A stretch of 64,000 nt of DNA, taken from the NCBI GenBank assembly GCA_001689495.1, contig LUJS01000052.1:76112-140111 (forward strand), read 5' to 3'. The stretch comes from Bacteroidales bacterium M8. GTDB taxonomy: Bacteria; Bacteroidota; Bacteroidia; Bacteroidales; Muribaculaceae. A model generated the notes under the pieces. That model saw only the letters and a list, made by a program, of their open reading frames with translations, did no database searches and was not told where the DNA came from. The first letter of the stretch is position 1; the number at the start of each line of letters is the position of its first letter. The translations under genes and the position numbers were made by a program. Positions 34,331-44,329 of the stretch are shown here, piece after piece.

Positions 34331-35707
34331 TTAGAACAGCACGTTCATGCCGAACGATGCTGATGCCTGAGGCTGGAGGGGCACACCCTGCTTGGCGAGC
34401 TTGCTGAAGGTATGGTCCTGAGCAAGGAAGAGGTTGAAGCCGGGGCAGTGGAGATTGAGCAGCCAGCCGAAGCCGCAGCCCATCGTGCCGAACGAGCCGT
34501 TGACACCAAGCGAGAGCACCTTGACGGGAGCCACGTTAGCCGAAACACGGAAGTCGGTCCATGTATAGCGACCGGCGATGCGGGTGGTGTTGAGAAGACC
34601 GAAGGTGGCCTTGCGATAGACAGGCAGCGTGTAGAGGGCGCCGATATTGATCGTTGCGTTCAGGGCCTGCGTGCGCGAGCCGACATTGCCGTCCGTCTCG
34701 AGCTGATAGAGCTCCTCAAGGGCGTTGCGCATGTGCTTCCACTCGCTCGAGAATGAGTTGTCGGCATCATTGTCGGGGTTGAAGGTATAGGCATCGGTGC
34801 GGAAGGTCTTATCGCCGTTGGTCGTGGCGAGGAGGTCGTTGCTCCAGTTGATGAAGCCAAGGTCTACGACAGCGAGCGAGAACTGCCAGTCCTTGAGGGC
34901 CTTGGGCGCGTAGGTGGCACCGAGGTCAACGGCAACGCCGAAACCGTTGGGAGCCGAGAAGTCGCCGTCAAGGCCGCTGACATAGTCAAGACCGGTGTGC
35001 TCGTTGCGGTCGAGCTTGTAGTGCATGCCCTTGATCGAGGTGTGGATGCGGGCATTGGTCGTCACATTCCACGAATTGTGGTCAAGGTCGAGATAAGCCT
35101 TGTCGAGGTTGGCGTCGAGAGCAGCCACGCCCACGAGGAACTTGAGGTTACCGCCCACGCGGATCTCGTCGGTGATGTTGTGGCTGTGACCCAGCGAGAG
35201 CTCGCCGTAGCCGATGGCGTTGGCGCCGAGGTCAGAGATGTCGTATGTCTGGTTGGACACGCCCTCCTTGAGGAAGGAGAAGATGCTGCGGGGCAGACGG
35301 GCGTTGACCGAGGCACGGGCCGCAAGGTTGATGGTATTGTAACCGCCGAATGCCTTGAAGCCTGCCGAGAGGATGTTGACACGGACGTTGGCGCCGATCT
35401 TGTTGAGGTCGTTGATGTTGCCCATCACCTCCTCGGCCGACACGTTGGGGTTTAGGAACGTGGTGGTACGGCCATTGACATTATAGATGACGTCGCTCAC
35501 GCCGAGGTTGCCGTGGAGGCCGAAACCGAGATTGCCGATTGCGGGGATGGCCACGAAGTTCTTGGAGTTATCCATCGCGGGATTCATAAGGAATCGGTAT
35601 GTATAGTCCTCCACAAAATAGCCGGACTGGTTGTCCTGAGCCTGAACGCCGAATGCGGCGAATGCCGCGAGCGAGAGAGCCGCTGCTTTCTTTATATTGT
35701 GAAACAT
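34331..35707 (-). CDS. DUF5723 family outer-membrane protein
   Basis: A 458-residue exported protein with a signal peptide (about 1-23, ending FGVQAQ). The rest is beta-rich with alternating aromatic residues and ends in phenylalanine after a NVLF segment, as expected for an outer-membrane barrel. It matches the DUF5723 family by its N-terminal pattern (YTYRFLMNPAMDNSKNFVAIP). Function is unknown. It lies 27 bases after the large lipoprotein gene and is probably co-transcribed with it. Confidence 0.82.
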   Translation of the reverse strand: MFHNIKKAAALSLAAFAAFGVQAQDNQSGYFVEDYTYRFLMNPAMDNSKNFVAIPAIGNLGFGLHGNLGVSDVIYNVNGRTTTFLNPNVSAEEVMGNINDLNKIGANVRVNILSAGFKAFGGYNTINLAARASVNARLPRSIFSFLKEGVSNQTYDISDLGANAIGYGELSLGHSHNITDEIRVGGNLKFLVGVAALDANLDKAYLDLDHNSWNVTTNARIHTSIKGMHYKLDRNEHTGLDYVSGLDGDFSAPNGFGVAVDLGATYAPKALKDWQFSLAVVDLGFINWSNDLLATTNGDKTFRTDAYTFNPDNDADNSFSSEWKHMRNALEELYQLETDGNVGSRTQALNATINIGALYTLPVYRKATFGLLNTTRIAGRYTWTDFRVSANVAPVKVLSLGVNGSFGTMGCGFGWLLNLHCPGFNLFLAQDHTFSKLAKQGVPLQPQASASFGMNVLF

Positions 35708-35734
35708 GGTTGTTGTGATCTGTGTTTGATTAGA

Positions 35735-37480
35735 TTAAAGTTCTTTGTCATAGTAACCCGATACTGTCGCGCGGATGTCGCGGCAGATGATTGACTGGTT
35801 CGGGGCAAGGGCCTGAGCGTCTGCAGGCACTTCGCCCGTAGCGGTGAACACGATGCCGTCGAGATGTGTCACGGCACCCGAAATCTTGATGACAACAGCC
35901 TTATTGTCTGCATTGGCAGGTATGTCTGCACCCTCGATTGTCACATTGTTGATGGGTTTTCCGTTGACGTCGATGGGATGACCGGTCAGTTTGAGCGAGA
36001 AAGGAAGATTCGAGCTTACGGTAGTAGCCACCTCGAGTTTCTCGATGGTGATGGCGTCTACGTCCTCGTCATTCCAGCCGTCCTGAGTATCGGTATAGGT
36101 GACATGCGAGCCGGTGCCGAGAGCCAGAGGTGCATAGAACTGATACTTGCCGTCGACGGCGCCGAGATCGCGACCGAGGGGCAGAGCGTTGACATACTGG
36201 TCGAACACGCTGGGATTCTCGAGCGAGATATTCAGTGTCTTGGGGAGGCCGTTGCCCTCGAGCACGTTGGAGAGAGCGCTGAAAGGCACATGCTTGGGAT
36301 TGTTGTAGCCGGCATAGTATGTCTTGGGGTCGGTCGGCGAGAGGACATAGGAACTCTCGGCTGCAGATGAAACCTCGAAGAAACCGGGAGCATCGAGAAC
36401 GGCGACATGGTCGGGCGTGTTCTGCTCGGGAGAGAATACGGAGGTTATCTTCATGCCGGTACGGGCCTTGAGGTCGTAGGAGGACAGAGGGTTGGTCACA
36501 TTCAGATAGATCTGGGGATTGAGGATGGTGATGCGGGTATCCTCCTGTGCCAGAATGTCGGGCAGGTCGTTGAGGGTGACAGGGTCGATGTTGACATTCT
36601 CGATGGCATACTGGAGACGGCCTGTGAACGCGGTCACGGTGATGTTGCTGACACCGATCGAAGAGGTGAGCGAGAACGATGCGGGGAGATTGCCGATGAC
36701 CTCGGACTTGCGGATGACGAGCTTGCCCGAGTTGACGGCCATCGAGCCCTGCAGGTAGAGGTAACCCTTGTTGTCGGCGGTCGAGTTGGGTCTGAAGATA
36801 CCGCCCGTCTTGGCAAAATTGATGGCAGTACAGGTGAGCTTGACCTCGAGACGGCCATTGGTGATGTCTACCGTAGGAATGTTGATTGTACCGGCCTCGG
36901 CATCATAGGTGCCGTGGTTGGGCGTGCCGACAAGACCGGCGGGGAGGGCGATGACGACATCGGTGAGAGTGACTTTCTTGGTCACCTGTGCCAGCTCGGG
37001 GAGCTCGATGACGAGGCTCAGGGTAAACTGGCCGTCGACACGGACAATCTCCTTGATCTCGGCGGGAACGGTGCTCGACTCGAAAGTGAAATCAACCTTG
37101 TCCGACTTGAACGGGAGCTCGAGATCAATCTCGGGACGTATCCCGCCGGGAAGGCCTGTATTGATGGTCGATGTCGATGCCTCACCGCTTGTACCACTGG
37201 CGTTGATCTGGCTGATGTGTACTGTCGACGAGTGGAATTCTCCACCCTTCACCACTGCATAGACACCGTTCTCCTCCTTGATTATAGCATCGGGATCGTC
37301 GGGATCGAGATCAAAAAGACTGCTGAGAGTGATGGCGTCGATGTTGACGGGGATGGTGAGATTGTCCACCTTGATTCGTGCAGAAGTGTCAATGTCGGAC
37401 AAGTCATAGTTGTCGTCGACACACGAGGTCGCCGAAGCGGCCAAGATTAGTCCTGCAGCATAGAGCAAGTAATGCTTCAT
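35735..37480 (-). CDS. Large beta-rich surface lipoprotein, function unknown
   Basis: A 581-residue lipoprotein (signal with Cys20, ASATSCVDDNYDLSDID). The acidic residues after the cysteine resemble the lipoprotein surface-export signal of Bacteroidota, so it may face outward. The body is beta-rich, with repeated segments of similar style (for example LPELAQVTKKVTLTDVVIALP). I recognise no catalytic or carbohydrate-binding domain. It is paired with the DUF5723 barrel downstream, and the two could form an outer-membrane complex (inference). Confidence 0.7.
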   Translation of the reverse strand: MKHYLLYAAGLILAASATSCVDDNYDLSDIDTSARIKVDNLTIPVNIDAITLSSLFDLDPDDPDAIIKEENGVYAVVKGGEFHSSTVHISQINASGTSGEASTSTINTGLPGGIRPEIDLELPFKSDKVDFTFESSTVPAEIKEIVRVDGQFTLSLVIELPELAQVTKKVTLTDVVIALPAGLVGTPNHGTYDAEAGTINIPTVDITNGRLEVKLTCTAINFAKTGGIFRPNSTADNKGYLYLQGSMAVNSGKLVIRKSEVIGNLPASFSLTSSIGVSNITVTAFTGRLQYAIENVNIDPVTLNDLPDILAQEDTRITILNPQIYLNVTNPLSSYDLKARTGMKITSVFSPEQNTPDHVAVLDAPGFFEVSSAAESSYVLSPTDPKTYYAGYNNPKHVPFSALSNVLEGNGLPKTLNISLENPSVFDQYVNALPLGRDLGAVDGKYQFYAPLALGTGSHVTYTDTQDGWNDEDVDAITIEKLEVATTVSSNLPFSLKLTGHPIDVNGKPINNVTIEGADIPANADNKAVVIKISGAVTHLDGIVFTATGEVPADAQALAPNQSIICRDIRATVSGYYDKEL

Positions 37481-37597
37481 AGGTTAAAAATGTGTGTTGA
37501 TTGGTTAAATTATTATTTGTTTGTCTTGTGTGATGTATGGCACCCCGTAACGAGGGGCGGAAGAGAAGAAAGGTGATGATGGAGAGTGTGTTTTTTG

Positions 37598-38353
37598 TCA
37601 GATGATCTCGAGATTGGCGGCGAGACGCTGTCTCACGACCTCATAGATCATCACGCCGGCTGCGACAGAGACATTGAGCGAACCGATGTTGCCGAACATG
37701 GGTATGCTCACCTTGGCCGTGGTCTCTTTCATCGCCTCGGGCGAAATGCCAATGTCCTCAGCACCCATTATGAGTGCGACAGGGTCGGTATAATTGGCCT
37801 CGGTGTAGGGATAGTCGGCCTTTTCGGACACCGCCATTACGGCATATCCGTTCTCGCGTAGGAACTTTGCGGCCCACGCGATGGACGAGACCCTGCACAC
37901 GGGGATATGCAGGAGTGCTCCGGCCGATGTCTTGACCGCATCGCCGCCCACTGACACGCTGCCGTGCTCGGGAATGACTATGGCATCGACACCGGCACAC
38001 TCGCATGTACGTGCGATGGCACCGAAATTGCGCACGTCAGTGACGCCGTCGAGCATCACGATGAACGGCAGCAGGCCGGCCTCGTAGAGCTCGGGTACCA
38101 GATGGTCGAGGCGGTGATATGTCACGGCCGACATCATGGCCAGCACGCCCTGATGATTCTTGCGCGTTATGCGGTTTATGCGCTCTACGGGCACACGCTG
38201 CACCACGACCCTCATCTTGCGGGCAAGCTGCGAGAGTTGCGAGGCGAGGTCGCCGTGCAGATCCTTGGACATGAATATCTTGTCGACATTCTGCCCGGCC
38301 TCGAGGGCCTCCATGACGGCGCGGATGCCATAAATATAGTCGGAACGGTCCAT
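37598..38353 (-). CDS. rlmB: 23S rRNA 2'-O-methyltransferase RlmB (SpoU family)
   Basis: A 251-residue SPOUT-type methyltransferase that modifies G2251 of 23S rRNA. An N-terminal substrate-binding domain (IYGIRAVMEALEAGQNVDKIF) is followed by the SpoU motifs: NFGAIARTCECAGVDAIV, LIMGAEDIGIS and GSLNVSVAAGVMIYE, which build the knotted SAM site. It lies nine bases after recN. Confidence 0.92.
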   Translation of the reverse strand: MDRSDYIYGIRAVMEALEAGQNVDKIFMSKDLHGDLASQLSQLARKMRVVVQRVPVERINRITRKNHQGVLAMMSAVTYHRLDHLVPELYEAGLLPFIVMLDGVTDVRNFGAIARTCECAGVDAIVIPEHGSVSVGGDAVKTSAGALLHIPVCRVSSIAWAAKFLRENGYAVMAVSEKADYPYTEANYTDPVALIMGAEDIGISPEAMKETTAKVSIPMFGNIGSLNVSVAAGVMIYEVVRQRLAANLEII

Positions 38354-38362
38354 TTGTTGATT

Positions 38363-40024
38363 CTATTTGTTGTTAAGCAATGATTTAGCCGCCTTGATCG
38401 CGGCATTGTCTATCTCGGCGCCACCGAGCATCGCGGCGATGGCGTTGACTCTCTCGGCCTTGTCGAGTTCGCGGATGCGGGTGTGGGTCGAATGTTCGTC
38501 ATCCTCCTTGAACACCCTGTAGTGGCTGTCGCCCTTGGCGGCGACCTGAGGGAGATGCGTGATGGCGGTGACCTGAATGTTGGCCGAGATGGAGCGCATC
38601 ATCTGCCCCATTCGGTTGGCCACATCGCCCGATACACCCGTGTCGACCTCATCGAAGATAATCGAGGGCAACTGCATCCTCGAGGCGATGATTGCCTTGA
38701 TCGAGAGCATGAGGCGCGATATTTCGCCGCCCGACGCAGATGTTCCCACAGGCATGAGGGGTTGATTCTTGTTGAACGCCGCCATGAAATTGACGGCATC
38801 CATGCCGGTGGCGCACATGTCTGCGGGCAGGACCTGTATCTCTACCTGAAGATTCTTCATACCGAGCGGCACGGCTGTCTCACGCAGGGTCTCGGCGAAT
38901 TTCAGGGCCTCGGCCTTTCTTGCCTCCGAGATTTCGGTTGCGGTCTCCTTGGCCAGAGCCTTGGCACGTCTCGCCTCTCTCTCGAGCGACGCAAGCATGT
39001 CGTCGCTGTTGTCGAGTTCGCGCAACCTGTCGCGCAGGGTGTCACGCAGCTCTATCAGCTTGTCGCTGTCGTCTATGCGATGTTTGTGACAAAGCGAATA
39101 GATATTGTTGAGGCGATTCTCGACATATTCGAGCCGTGCAGGGTCTGCCTGCAGATTCTCGTACAGATTCTCGAGTGTTGACGATATGTCCGACACCTCT
39201 ATCTTGGCCGACTTCAGCCGCGAGGGTATGTCGTCGGCAGGGTCGAGCACGCTGTCAAGGTCCTCGCAGCTGTCCATGGCCTCCCCTATCATATCGAGCG
39301 CGTTGGGCACGCCAAGCGACAGGGCGTTAACCGCGCGCGAAAGGGTCTCCTTGATCGACGAGAGATTGAGCAGCACGTCGCGCTCGGCCTCGAGCGAAGC
39401 CTGTTCGCCGGGCTGTAGCGCAAGCTCATCGAGTTGCTCGAGCTGGAATCGGGTATATTCCTCATCCTCTCTGTTGCGTTCTATCTGCTGCCTGACGGCC
39501 TTGAGCCTCCTCACGGCATCGCGCAGGGTATTGTAGCGGGTGGTGTATTCGCGCAACCTGCCCTCGTTTCCGGCAAGCACGTCTATGACCTTGAGCTGGA
39601 ACTCGGGGCTGGAGAGCAGCTGATTCTGATGCTGTGAATGTATGTCAATAAGCCTGACGGCCACGGACTGGAGCTTGGAGAGCGGTACGGGCGAGTCGTT
39701 GACAAAGGCCCTTGAACGGCCTGTAGGCGACACCTCGCGACGCAATATGCAGCGCTCGTCGTCCCATTCGATGTCCGCCTCCTCGCAATATTCCTTCAGG
39801 CCGGCATAGTCGCTCACGGTGAATACGGCTTCGATCACGCTCTTGGACTCGGGGTCGGACACGACACGGCTGTCCGCCCTTGCTCCGAGCAGCAGGGACA
39901 AGGCACCGAGTATTATCGACTTGCCCGCACCGGTCTCGCCCGTGATTACGTTGAACCCCGGGTGAAAGGCGATGTCGATGGTGTCGATCAGCGCGTAGTT
40001 GGATATGTGGAGAGTTTCGAGCAC
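38363..40024 (-). CDS. recN: DNA repair protein RecN
   Basis: RecN is an SMC-like ATPase that responds to double-strand breaks. In this 553-residue protein Walker A is GETGAGKS (29-36), a long coiled-coil middle covers about 150-370, and the signature and Walker B region (SGGEISRLMLSIKAII, then PSIIFDEVDTGVSGDVA) lies near 430-475. Length is normal. It lies 29 bases after the DUF4835 gene. Confidence 0.96.
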   Translation of the reverse strand: MLETLHISNYALIDTIDIAFHPGFNVITGETGAGKSIILGALSLLLGARADSRVVSDPESKSVIEAVFTVSDYAGLKEYCEEADIEWDDERCILRREVSPTGRSRAFVNDSPVPLSKLQSVAVRLIDIHSQHQNQLLSSPEFQLKVIDVLAGNEGRLREYTTRYNTLRDAVRRLKAVRQQIERNREDEEYTRFQLEQLDELALQPGEQASLEAERDVLLNLSSIKETLSRAVNALSLGVPNALDMIGEAMDSCEDLDSVLDPADDIPSRLKSAKIEVSDISSTLENLYENLQADPARLEYVENRLNNIYSLCHKHRIDDSDKLIELRDTLRDRLRELDNSDDMLASLEREARRAKALAKETATEISEARKAEALKFAETLRETAVPLGMKNLQVEIQVLPADMCATGMDAVNFMAAFNKNQPLMPVGTSASGGEISRLMLSIKAIIASRMQLPSIIFDEVDTGVSGDVANRMGQMMRSISANIQVTAITHLPQVAAKGDSHYRVFKEDDEHSTHTRIRELDKAERVNAIAAMLGGAEIDNAAIKAAKSLLNNK

Positions 40025-40053
40025 TGTGTCTTGTATTATATAATTGAGTTTTG

Positions 40054-40977
40054 TTACCTTGTCTCGTCGCCTTTCTTGATTTTTTCGATGCGGTCCTGAT
40101 CTGTGGGATAGAGTGGCGACAGCACATCGTAGGCGTGGGTGCGCTCTTCCTGAGGAGCCTTGGAGTAGATGTTGACCAGCTCGTCGAGCTTTGCATCCTT
40201 GAACATCGTGAGGCCCACGGACATCGGTGACACCTTGTATATGTTGGTCAGGATGTCGAGCGACGTGTCTATGGTCTTGCGGCCCTTGTCGGGGCTCACT
40301 GACATCTGGTCGAGGCCCTGAAGGTGATACTGATAGTAGAGATCCCTTATCGAGCGTGTCGCGGGGTCTGTGAACGAACTGAGCACGGCAGCACGATTCT
40401 TGGTATCCTCAAACTGTTTCCAGCCGATCTCGCCCGATGACTGGGCCTGCTGCACAATGGCGGCAAGGCGGTCGAAATAGGGATCGCCGCCGTTTGGCGA
40501 GAAGGTGTCGAAGTCTACGGCCAGAATCAGATAGACATAGAAGTTGAGTATGGCGGTGAGCTGGCTCTCCATGTTCATCTCATTGTACACCAGCGGCTCG
40601 TTTTCGGTATAGGTGAAATTAATGTTGGTGTCCCTGAAATTGAGAATGGTCGTGGTGTATGACGAATTGTACACTGGTCTTATGGCCTGCACCTGAAGCG
40701 TGCCTTCCATGCGCCCCTCGGCCTCATCGTATTTGGTGATGTTGAAGAACAGGGTACACTCGATGCGCTCGTTTGGCGAGAACTGAGCATTGGTCCACCG
40801 CGTGGTGTTGACATATTCGTTTATGGCACTCTGCAGGGTCTCGAACACGGACTTGTTGGTGCCTTCGAGTTGCGACGTGTTGACCTCTACGCGACAGTTC
40901 AGTTCCTGAGCCGAAAGGCCGGAATCGGACAAGGAGAGGATGACGAGCAAAAGGGTCAGCAGTAGTCGGGTCATCAA
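40054..40977 (-). CDS. DUF4835 family exported protein
   Basis: A 307-residue protein with a signal peptide (about 1-23, ending LSAQE). It matches the DUF4835 family by its start (ELNCRVEVNTSQLEGTNKSVFETLQSAINEYVNTTRW) and GGDPYFDRLAAIVQQAQSSGEIGWKQ. The family is Bacteroidota-specific and of unknown role, usually between coaBC and recN as here. It may be a periplasmic or outer-membrane-associated protein. Confidence 0.85.
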   Translation of the reverse strand: MMTRLLLTLLLVILSLSDSGLSAQELNCRVEVNTSQLEGTNKSVFETLQSAINEYVNTTRWTNAQFSPNERIECTLFFNITKYDEAEGRMEGTLQVQAIRPVYNSSYTTTILNFRDTNINFTYTENEPLVYNEMNMESQLTAILNFYVYLILAVDFDTFSPNGGDPYFDRLAAIVQQAQSSGEIGWKQFEDTKNRAAVLSSFTDPATRSIRDLYYQYHLQGLDQMSVSPDKGRKTIDTSLDILTNIYKVSPMSVGLTMFKDAKLDELVNIYSKAPQEERTHAYDVLSPLYPTDQDRIEKIKKGDETR

Positions 40978-40987
40978 ATGCGAGTTA

Positions 40988-42199
40988 TTATATTTTGCCG
41001 GAGATGATGTCGACTATTTCGCCGGCTATCTCTTCTTTTGATTTCAGTGAGAGTTCGACAGGATTATTCTCGTTGCCACGCTCGATCACGGTGACGGCGT
41101 TTGTGTCGGTGCCGAAACCGGTGCCGGGGGTGACTGCCGAGTTCAGGACAATCATGTCGAGATTCTTGCGCTCGAGTTTCTCGACCGCATTGGCGCGTCC
41201 GTTGTCGGTCTCGAGAGCAAAGCCTACAAGCATCTGTCCCTCCCTCTTCACGGCGCCGAGAGTAGCCGCGATGTCGGGATTCTTGACAAGTCTTATCACG
41301 GGTACCTCGCTGTGCTCGCGCTTGATTTTGCGGTCTGCCTGTTCGGCGGGGGCATAGTCAGCGACGGCGGCACACATCACGGCGATGTCGGTGGCGGGGA
41401 AGACTTCCCGACAGGCTTCGAGCATCTGATTGGCGCTCTCGACATCGACACGCCTGACGTTCGGGTGATCAATGGTCAGGCTGACAGGACCGCTTACGAG
41501 CGTGACCTCGGCGCCCCGGTCGGCAAAACTGCGGGCAAGGGCGAAGCCCATTTTCCCGGACGAGAAATTGCCTATGAATCTCACGGGGTCGATGCGTTCG
41601 TATGTAGGCCCGGCCGTCACGAGCACCTTCTTGCCGGCGAGAGTCTGCTTTTTGCTGAAGAACTTCTCGAGCGCCTCGGCAATCTTCTCGGGCTCTTCCA
41701 TGCGGCCCTTGCCTGTAAGACCGCTGGCGAGGTAGCCGCTCTCGGGTTCGATGATGTGGTTGCCATAACTGCGCAACAGCTCGATGTTGGCCTGTGTCGA
41801 CGGGTGGGCCATCATGTCGAGGTCCATTGCCGGAGCGATGAACACCGGCGACTTGGCCGACAGGTAGGTGGTCACAAGCATATTGTCGGCTATTCCGTGA
41901 GCCATCTTTCCTATTGTCGAGGCCGTGGCAGGGGCTATGACCATGCAGTCCGCCCACAGTCCGAGATCGACATGCGAGTGCCACTCGCCCGTGTTGGCGG
42001 TGAAAAATTCGCTCACCACGGGCTTCTGGCTCAGCGCGGACAGGGTGACGGGAGTAATGAACTCCTTGCCTGCGGGCGTTATCACCACCTGCACCTCGGC
42101 ACCGGCCTTGACGAAGAGTCGCAGCAGCGATACGGACTTGTAGGCCGCTATTCCGCCACAGATTCCGAGCACGATGTGTTTGCCTGACAGAGCGCTCAT
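40988..42199 (-). CDS. coaBC: Bifunctional phosphopantothenoylcysteine decarboxylase/synthetase
   Basis: Two steps of coenzyme A synthesis in a 403-residue protein. The N-terminal flavoprotein CoaC part has GGIAAYKSVSLLRLF, APATASTIGKMAHGIADNML and PAMDLDMMAHPS. The C-terminal CoaB part has VTAGPTYERIDPVRFIGNFSSGKMG, AAVADYAPAEQADRKIK and GFALETDN. Length and order fit CoaBC. Its start overlaps the exonuclease stop by four bases. Confidence 0.96.
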   Translation of the reverse strand: MSALSGKHIVLGICGGIAAYKSVSLLRLFVKAGAEVQVVITPAGKEFITPVTLSALSQKPVVSEFFTANTGEWHSHVDLGLWADCMVIAPATASTIGKMAHGIADNMLVTTYLSAKSPVFIAPAMDLDMMAHPSTQANIELLRSYGNHIIEPESGYLASGLTGKGRMEEPEKIAEALEKFFSKKQTLAGKKVLVTAGPTYERIDPVRFIGNFSSGKMGFALARSFADRGAEVTLVSGPVSLTIDHPNVRRVDVESANQMLEACREVFPATDIAVMCAAVADYAPAEQADRKIKREHSEVPVIRLVKNPDIAATLGAVKREGQMLVGFALETDNGRANAVEKLERKNLDMIVLNSAVTPGTGFGTDTNAVTVIERGNENNPVELSLKSKEEIAGEIVDIISGKI

Positions 42200-42957
42200 C
42201 TCATGCGGAGTTTGATGCGTGTGAAACAGTCCTTGGTATTCTGGGCGAAGTCCCCCTTCATGATCCAGTCGAAATAGCTCGGATCCTTGCGGAGCACCTC
42301 TTCGGCCACGAGGCCCTTGTATTTTCCGAAGTTAACCACTTCCTGATCCTTGTCGTTATATACAAGGCGTCCCATGAAATCGACATTGCGGTTCTGACGC
42401 GAGAACTCGCTCAGGCCCTCGACCTCGTTGGGCAGGTCGTCATAGCGTTCTATCTGGGCCTTGAGCACCTCGAGAGTGGCGCGAGTGTCGGCATTGGCCG
42501 AGTGGGCGCCCTCAAGCTCCTTGCCGCAATAGAAACGGTATGCGGCCGAGAGAGTGCGCTGCTCCTTCTTGTGAAAGATGGTCTGCACGTCGACGAAACG
42601 GGTCTTCGAGAAATCGAATTTCACGCCCGCGCGCTGAAACTCCTGATCGAGCATCGGGATGTCGAAGCGGTTTGAGTTGAATCCGGCAAGATCACAGCCT
42701 GTCAGCTCGTTGGCAAGCGACTTGGCAATCTGCCTGAACATTGGCTCGTTGGCAACATCCTCGTCGGTGATGCCGTGAACGGCCGTTGCGGCCGCGGGGA
42801 TGGGTATGCCGGGGTTGACCCTGCGCGTGCGCTCGGTCTCCTCGCCGTTGGGCATGACCTTGATGAGCGAAATCTCGACAATGCGGTCGTGCGTGATGTC
42901 CACGCCCGTGGTCTCGAGGTCGAAGAATACTATCGGTTTCTTGAGTATCAGTGGCAT
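42196..42957 (-). CDS. 3'-5' exonuclease, DNA polymerase III epsilon-like
   Basis: A 253-residue DEDDh exonuclease. Motif I is FFDLETTGVD (D13, E15), motif II is CDLAGFNSNRFDIPML, and motif III is HSANADTRATLEV. It is shorter at the end than a classical DnaQ and has a C-terminal region (NFGKYKGLVAEEVLRKDPSYFDWIMKGDF) typical of Bacteroidota members. It lies five bases after dnaN, which supports a proofreading or repair role with the clamp (inference). Confidence 0.9.
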   Translation of the reverse strand: MPLILKKPIVFFDLETTGVDITHDRIVEISLIKVMPNGEETERTRRVNPGIPIPAAATAVHGITDEDVANEPMFRQIAKSLANELTGCDLAGFNSNRFDIPMLDQEFQRAGVKFDFSKTRFVDVQTIFHKKEQRTLSAAYRFYCGKELEGAHSANADTRATLEVLKAQIERYDDLPNEVEGLSEFSRQNRNVDFMGRLVYNDKDQEVVNFGKYKGLVAEEVLRKDPSYFDWIMKGDFAQNTKDCFTRIKLRMR

Positions 42958-42962
42958 TTTTG

Positions 42963-44096
42963 TCAGAACTCTGAGATGTTCATGGGCATGAGTATCATTG
43001 TCAGCGTGGTGTCGGGCTTGTCCTCGGCGGGCACGATGACTGCGGGACGCGACTTGTCCGCGAGACGGAAGATGATGTCGTCGGTCCAGAGCACCGATGC
43101 GAGCTCGAGAAGATAGCTTGACGAGAATCCTATGATAAGATCCTGCTCGCCGGTATAGGTAGCCGAGAGGGTCTCCTCGCCCGAGGTGTTATATTCGTTG
43201 TCGGCAGCCTTGACAGTGAGCAGGTCGGGAGTGACGCGGAACTTGATGAGTCCGTGACCTTCGTCGACAAAGAGGCTGACACGGCGCACTGCGGTGGTGA
43301 AGAGCTGACGGTTTACGGTCAGGTCGAAAGGATTCGACTTGGGTATGACGCGCTCGTATTCGGGGAACTTGCCCTTGACGAGACGGCTCTCGAACGTGAA
43401 CGTATCTGTCTCGAAGGTCACGCCCTGCATGGGCACGAGAGTCACTTTCACCTCGTCGTCCTTGCCGAAGACAGAACGGAATACATTGGTAGACTTGTTG
43501 GGCAGAATGAACGAGCCGGTCACGCCGGGCTGATAGCCGCGGTCCTCGAACTTGACGAGCTTGCGGGTATCGGTGGCCACGAAGGTGAGCGATTCGGGCT
43601 TGATGTCCCAGAACACGCCCATCATCTGCGGACGGATCAGCTCGGTACCCGTGGCGAATGCCGTATAGTCAAGGCCGCGGAGTATGGTCGAGCCCTTGAC
43701 GGTGAACGTGATGTCCTCGTCAGACTCGGGACGGGCAAGACGGGGGTACTCGGCACCCGAGAGGCCCATGAAACGATATGAGCCGTTGGGGTGGGTCATC
43801 TCTATGGAGAGATTAGAGTCGTTGACATCGAACTGAAGTTCCTGTTCCGGCATCACCCTGAGCAGCTCGACCACCTTGCGGGCGTCGATGCAGAACTCGC
43901 CCTCGCCCTCGACATCCATGATGGGAATGCGGCCACAGAGAGTGTTCTCGCCGTCGCATGCGGTGATGGTGAGAGTCGAACCGTGTATCTCGAAGAGGAA
44001 GTAATTGAGAATCGTGAGAGCGTTCTTGGCGTTGATCACCTTGCTCACAGACGACGCGAATGTGTGGAGCGTCTTGCTCGGTACGGTAAACTTCAT
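42963..44096 (-). CDS. dnaN: DNA polymerase III beta sliding clamp
   Basis: The 377-residue ring subunit that tethers polymerase to DNA. Three repeated clamp domains are visible (about 1-125, 130-250 and 255-377). The C-terminal LILMPMNISEF segment contributes to the partner-binding groove. It leads the leftward unit dnaN, exonuclease, coaBC, DUF4835, recN, rlmB and is divergent from thrA. It has a -7 box upstream. Confidence 0.96.
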   Translation of the reverse strand: MKFTVPSKTLHTFASSVSKVINAKNALTILNYFLFEIHGSTLTITACDGENTLCGRIPIMDVEGEGEFCIDARKVVELLRVMPEQELQFDVNDSNLSIEMTHPNGSYRFMGLSGAEYPRLARPESDEDITFTVKGSTILRGLDYTAFATGTELIRPQMMGVFWDIKPESLTFVATDTRKLVKFEDRGYQPGVTGSFILPNKSTNVFRSVFGKDDEVKVTLVPMQGVTFETDTFTFESRLVKGKFPEYERVIPKSNPFDLTVNRQLFTTAVRRVSLFVDEGHGLIKFRVTPDLLTVKAADNEYNTSGEETLSATYTGEQDLIIGFSSSYLLELASVLWTDDIIFRLADKSRPAVIVPAEDKPDTTLTMILMPMNISEF

Positions 44097-44159
44097 ATAT
44101 TCAGGCTGTTTGTTGTTTTCTATGCAGATTTAAGGGCATAATGCACCCTTTTTAAACCA

Positions 44160-44167
44160 CAAAGGTA
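44160..44167 (-). promoter_or_regulatory. -7 box upstream of dnaN
   Basis: TACCTTTG on the minus strand, 64 bases before the dnaN start codon. No good -33 TTTG is seen. The 233-base divergent spacer contains no gene. Confidence 0.45.
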
Positions 44168-44294
44168 GTGATTTTTTTCGAATCCGCGCCCATTGCGGGC
44201 AAAAAATCCGCGCATCACATATTCATATTCAGCCGATAAGCAATAATATATTATGATTTCTAACGAGAATGTGCGATTATTGAAATAAATTGAC

Positions 44295-44302
44295 TATCTT
44301 TG
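44295..44302 (+). promoter_or_regulatory. -7 box upstream of thrA
   Basis: TATCTTTG on the plus strand, 28 bases before the thrA ATG. The -33 element is not clear. No threonine-codon leader peptide is visible in the short leader. Confidence 0.5.
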
Positions 44303-44329
44303 TCCCTTAAAACATCACAAACGGAAACT

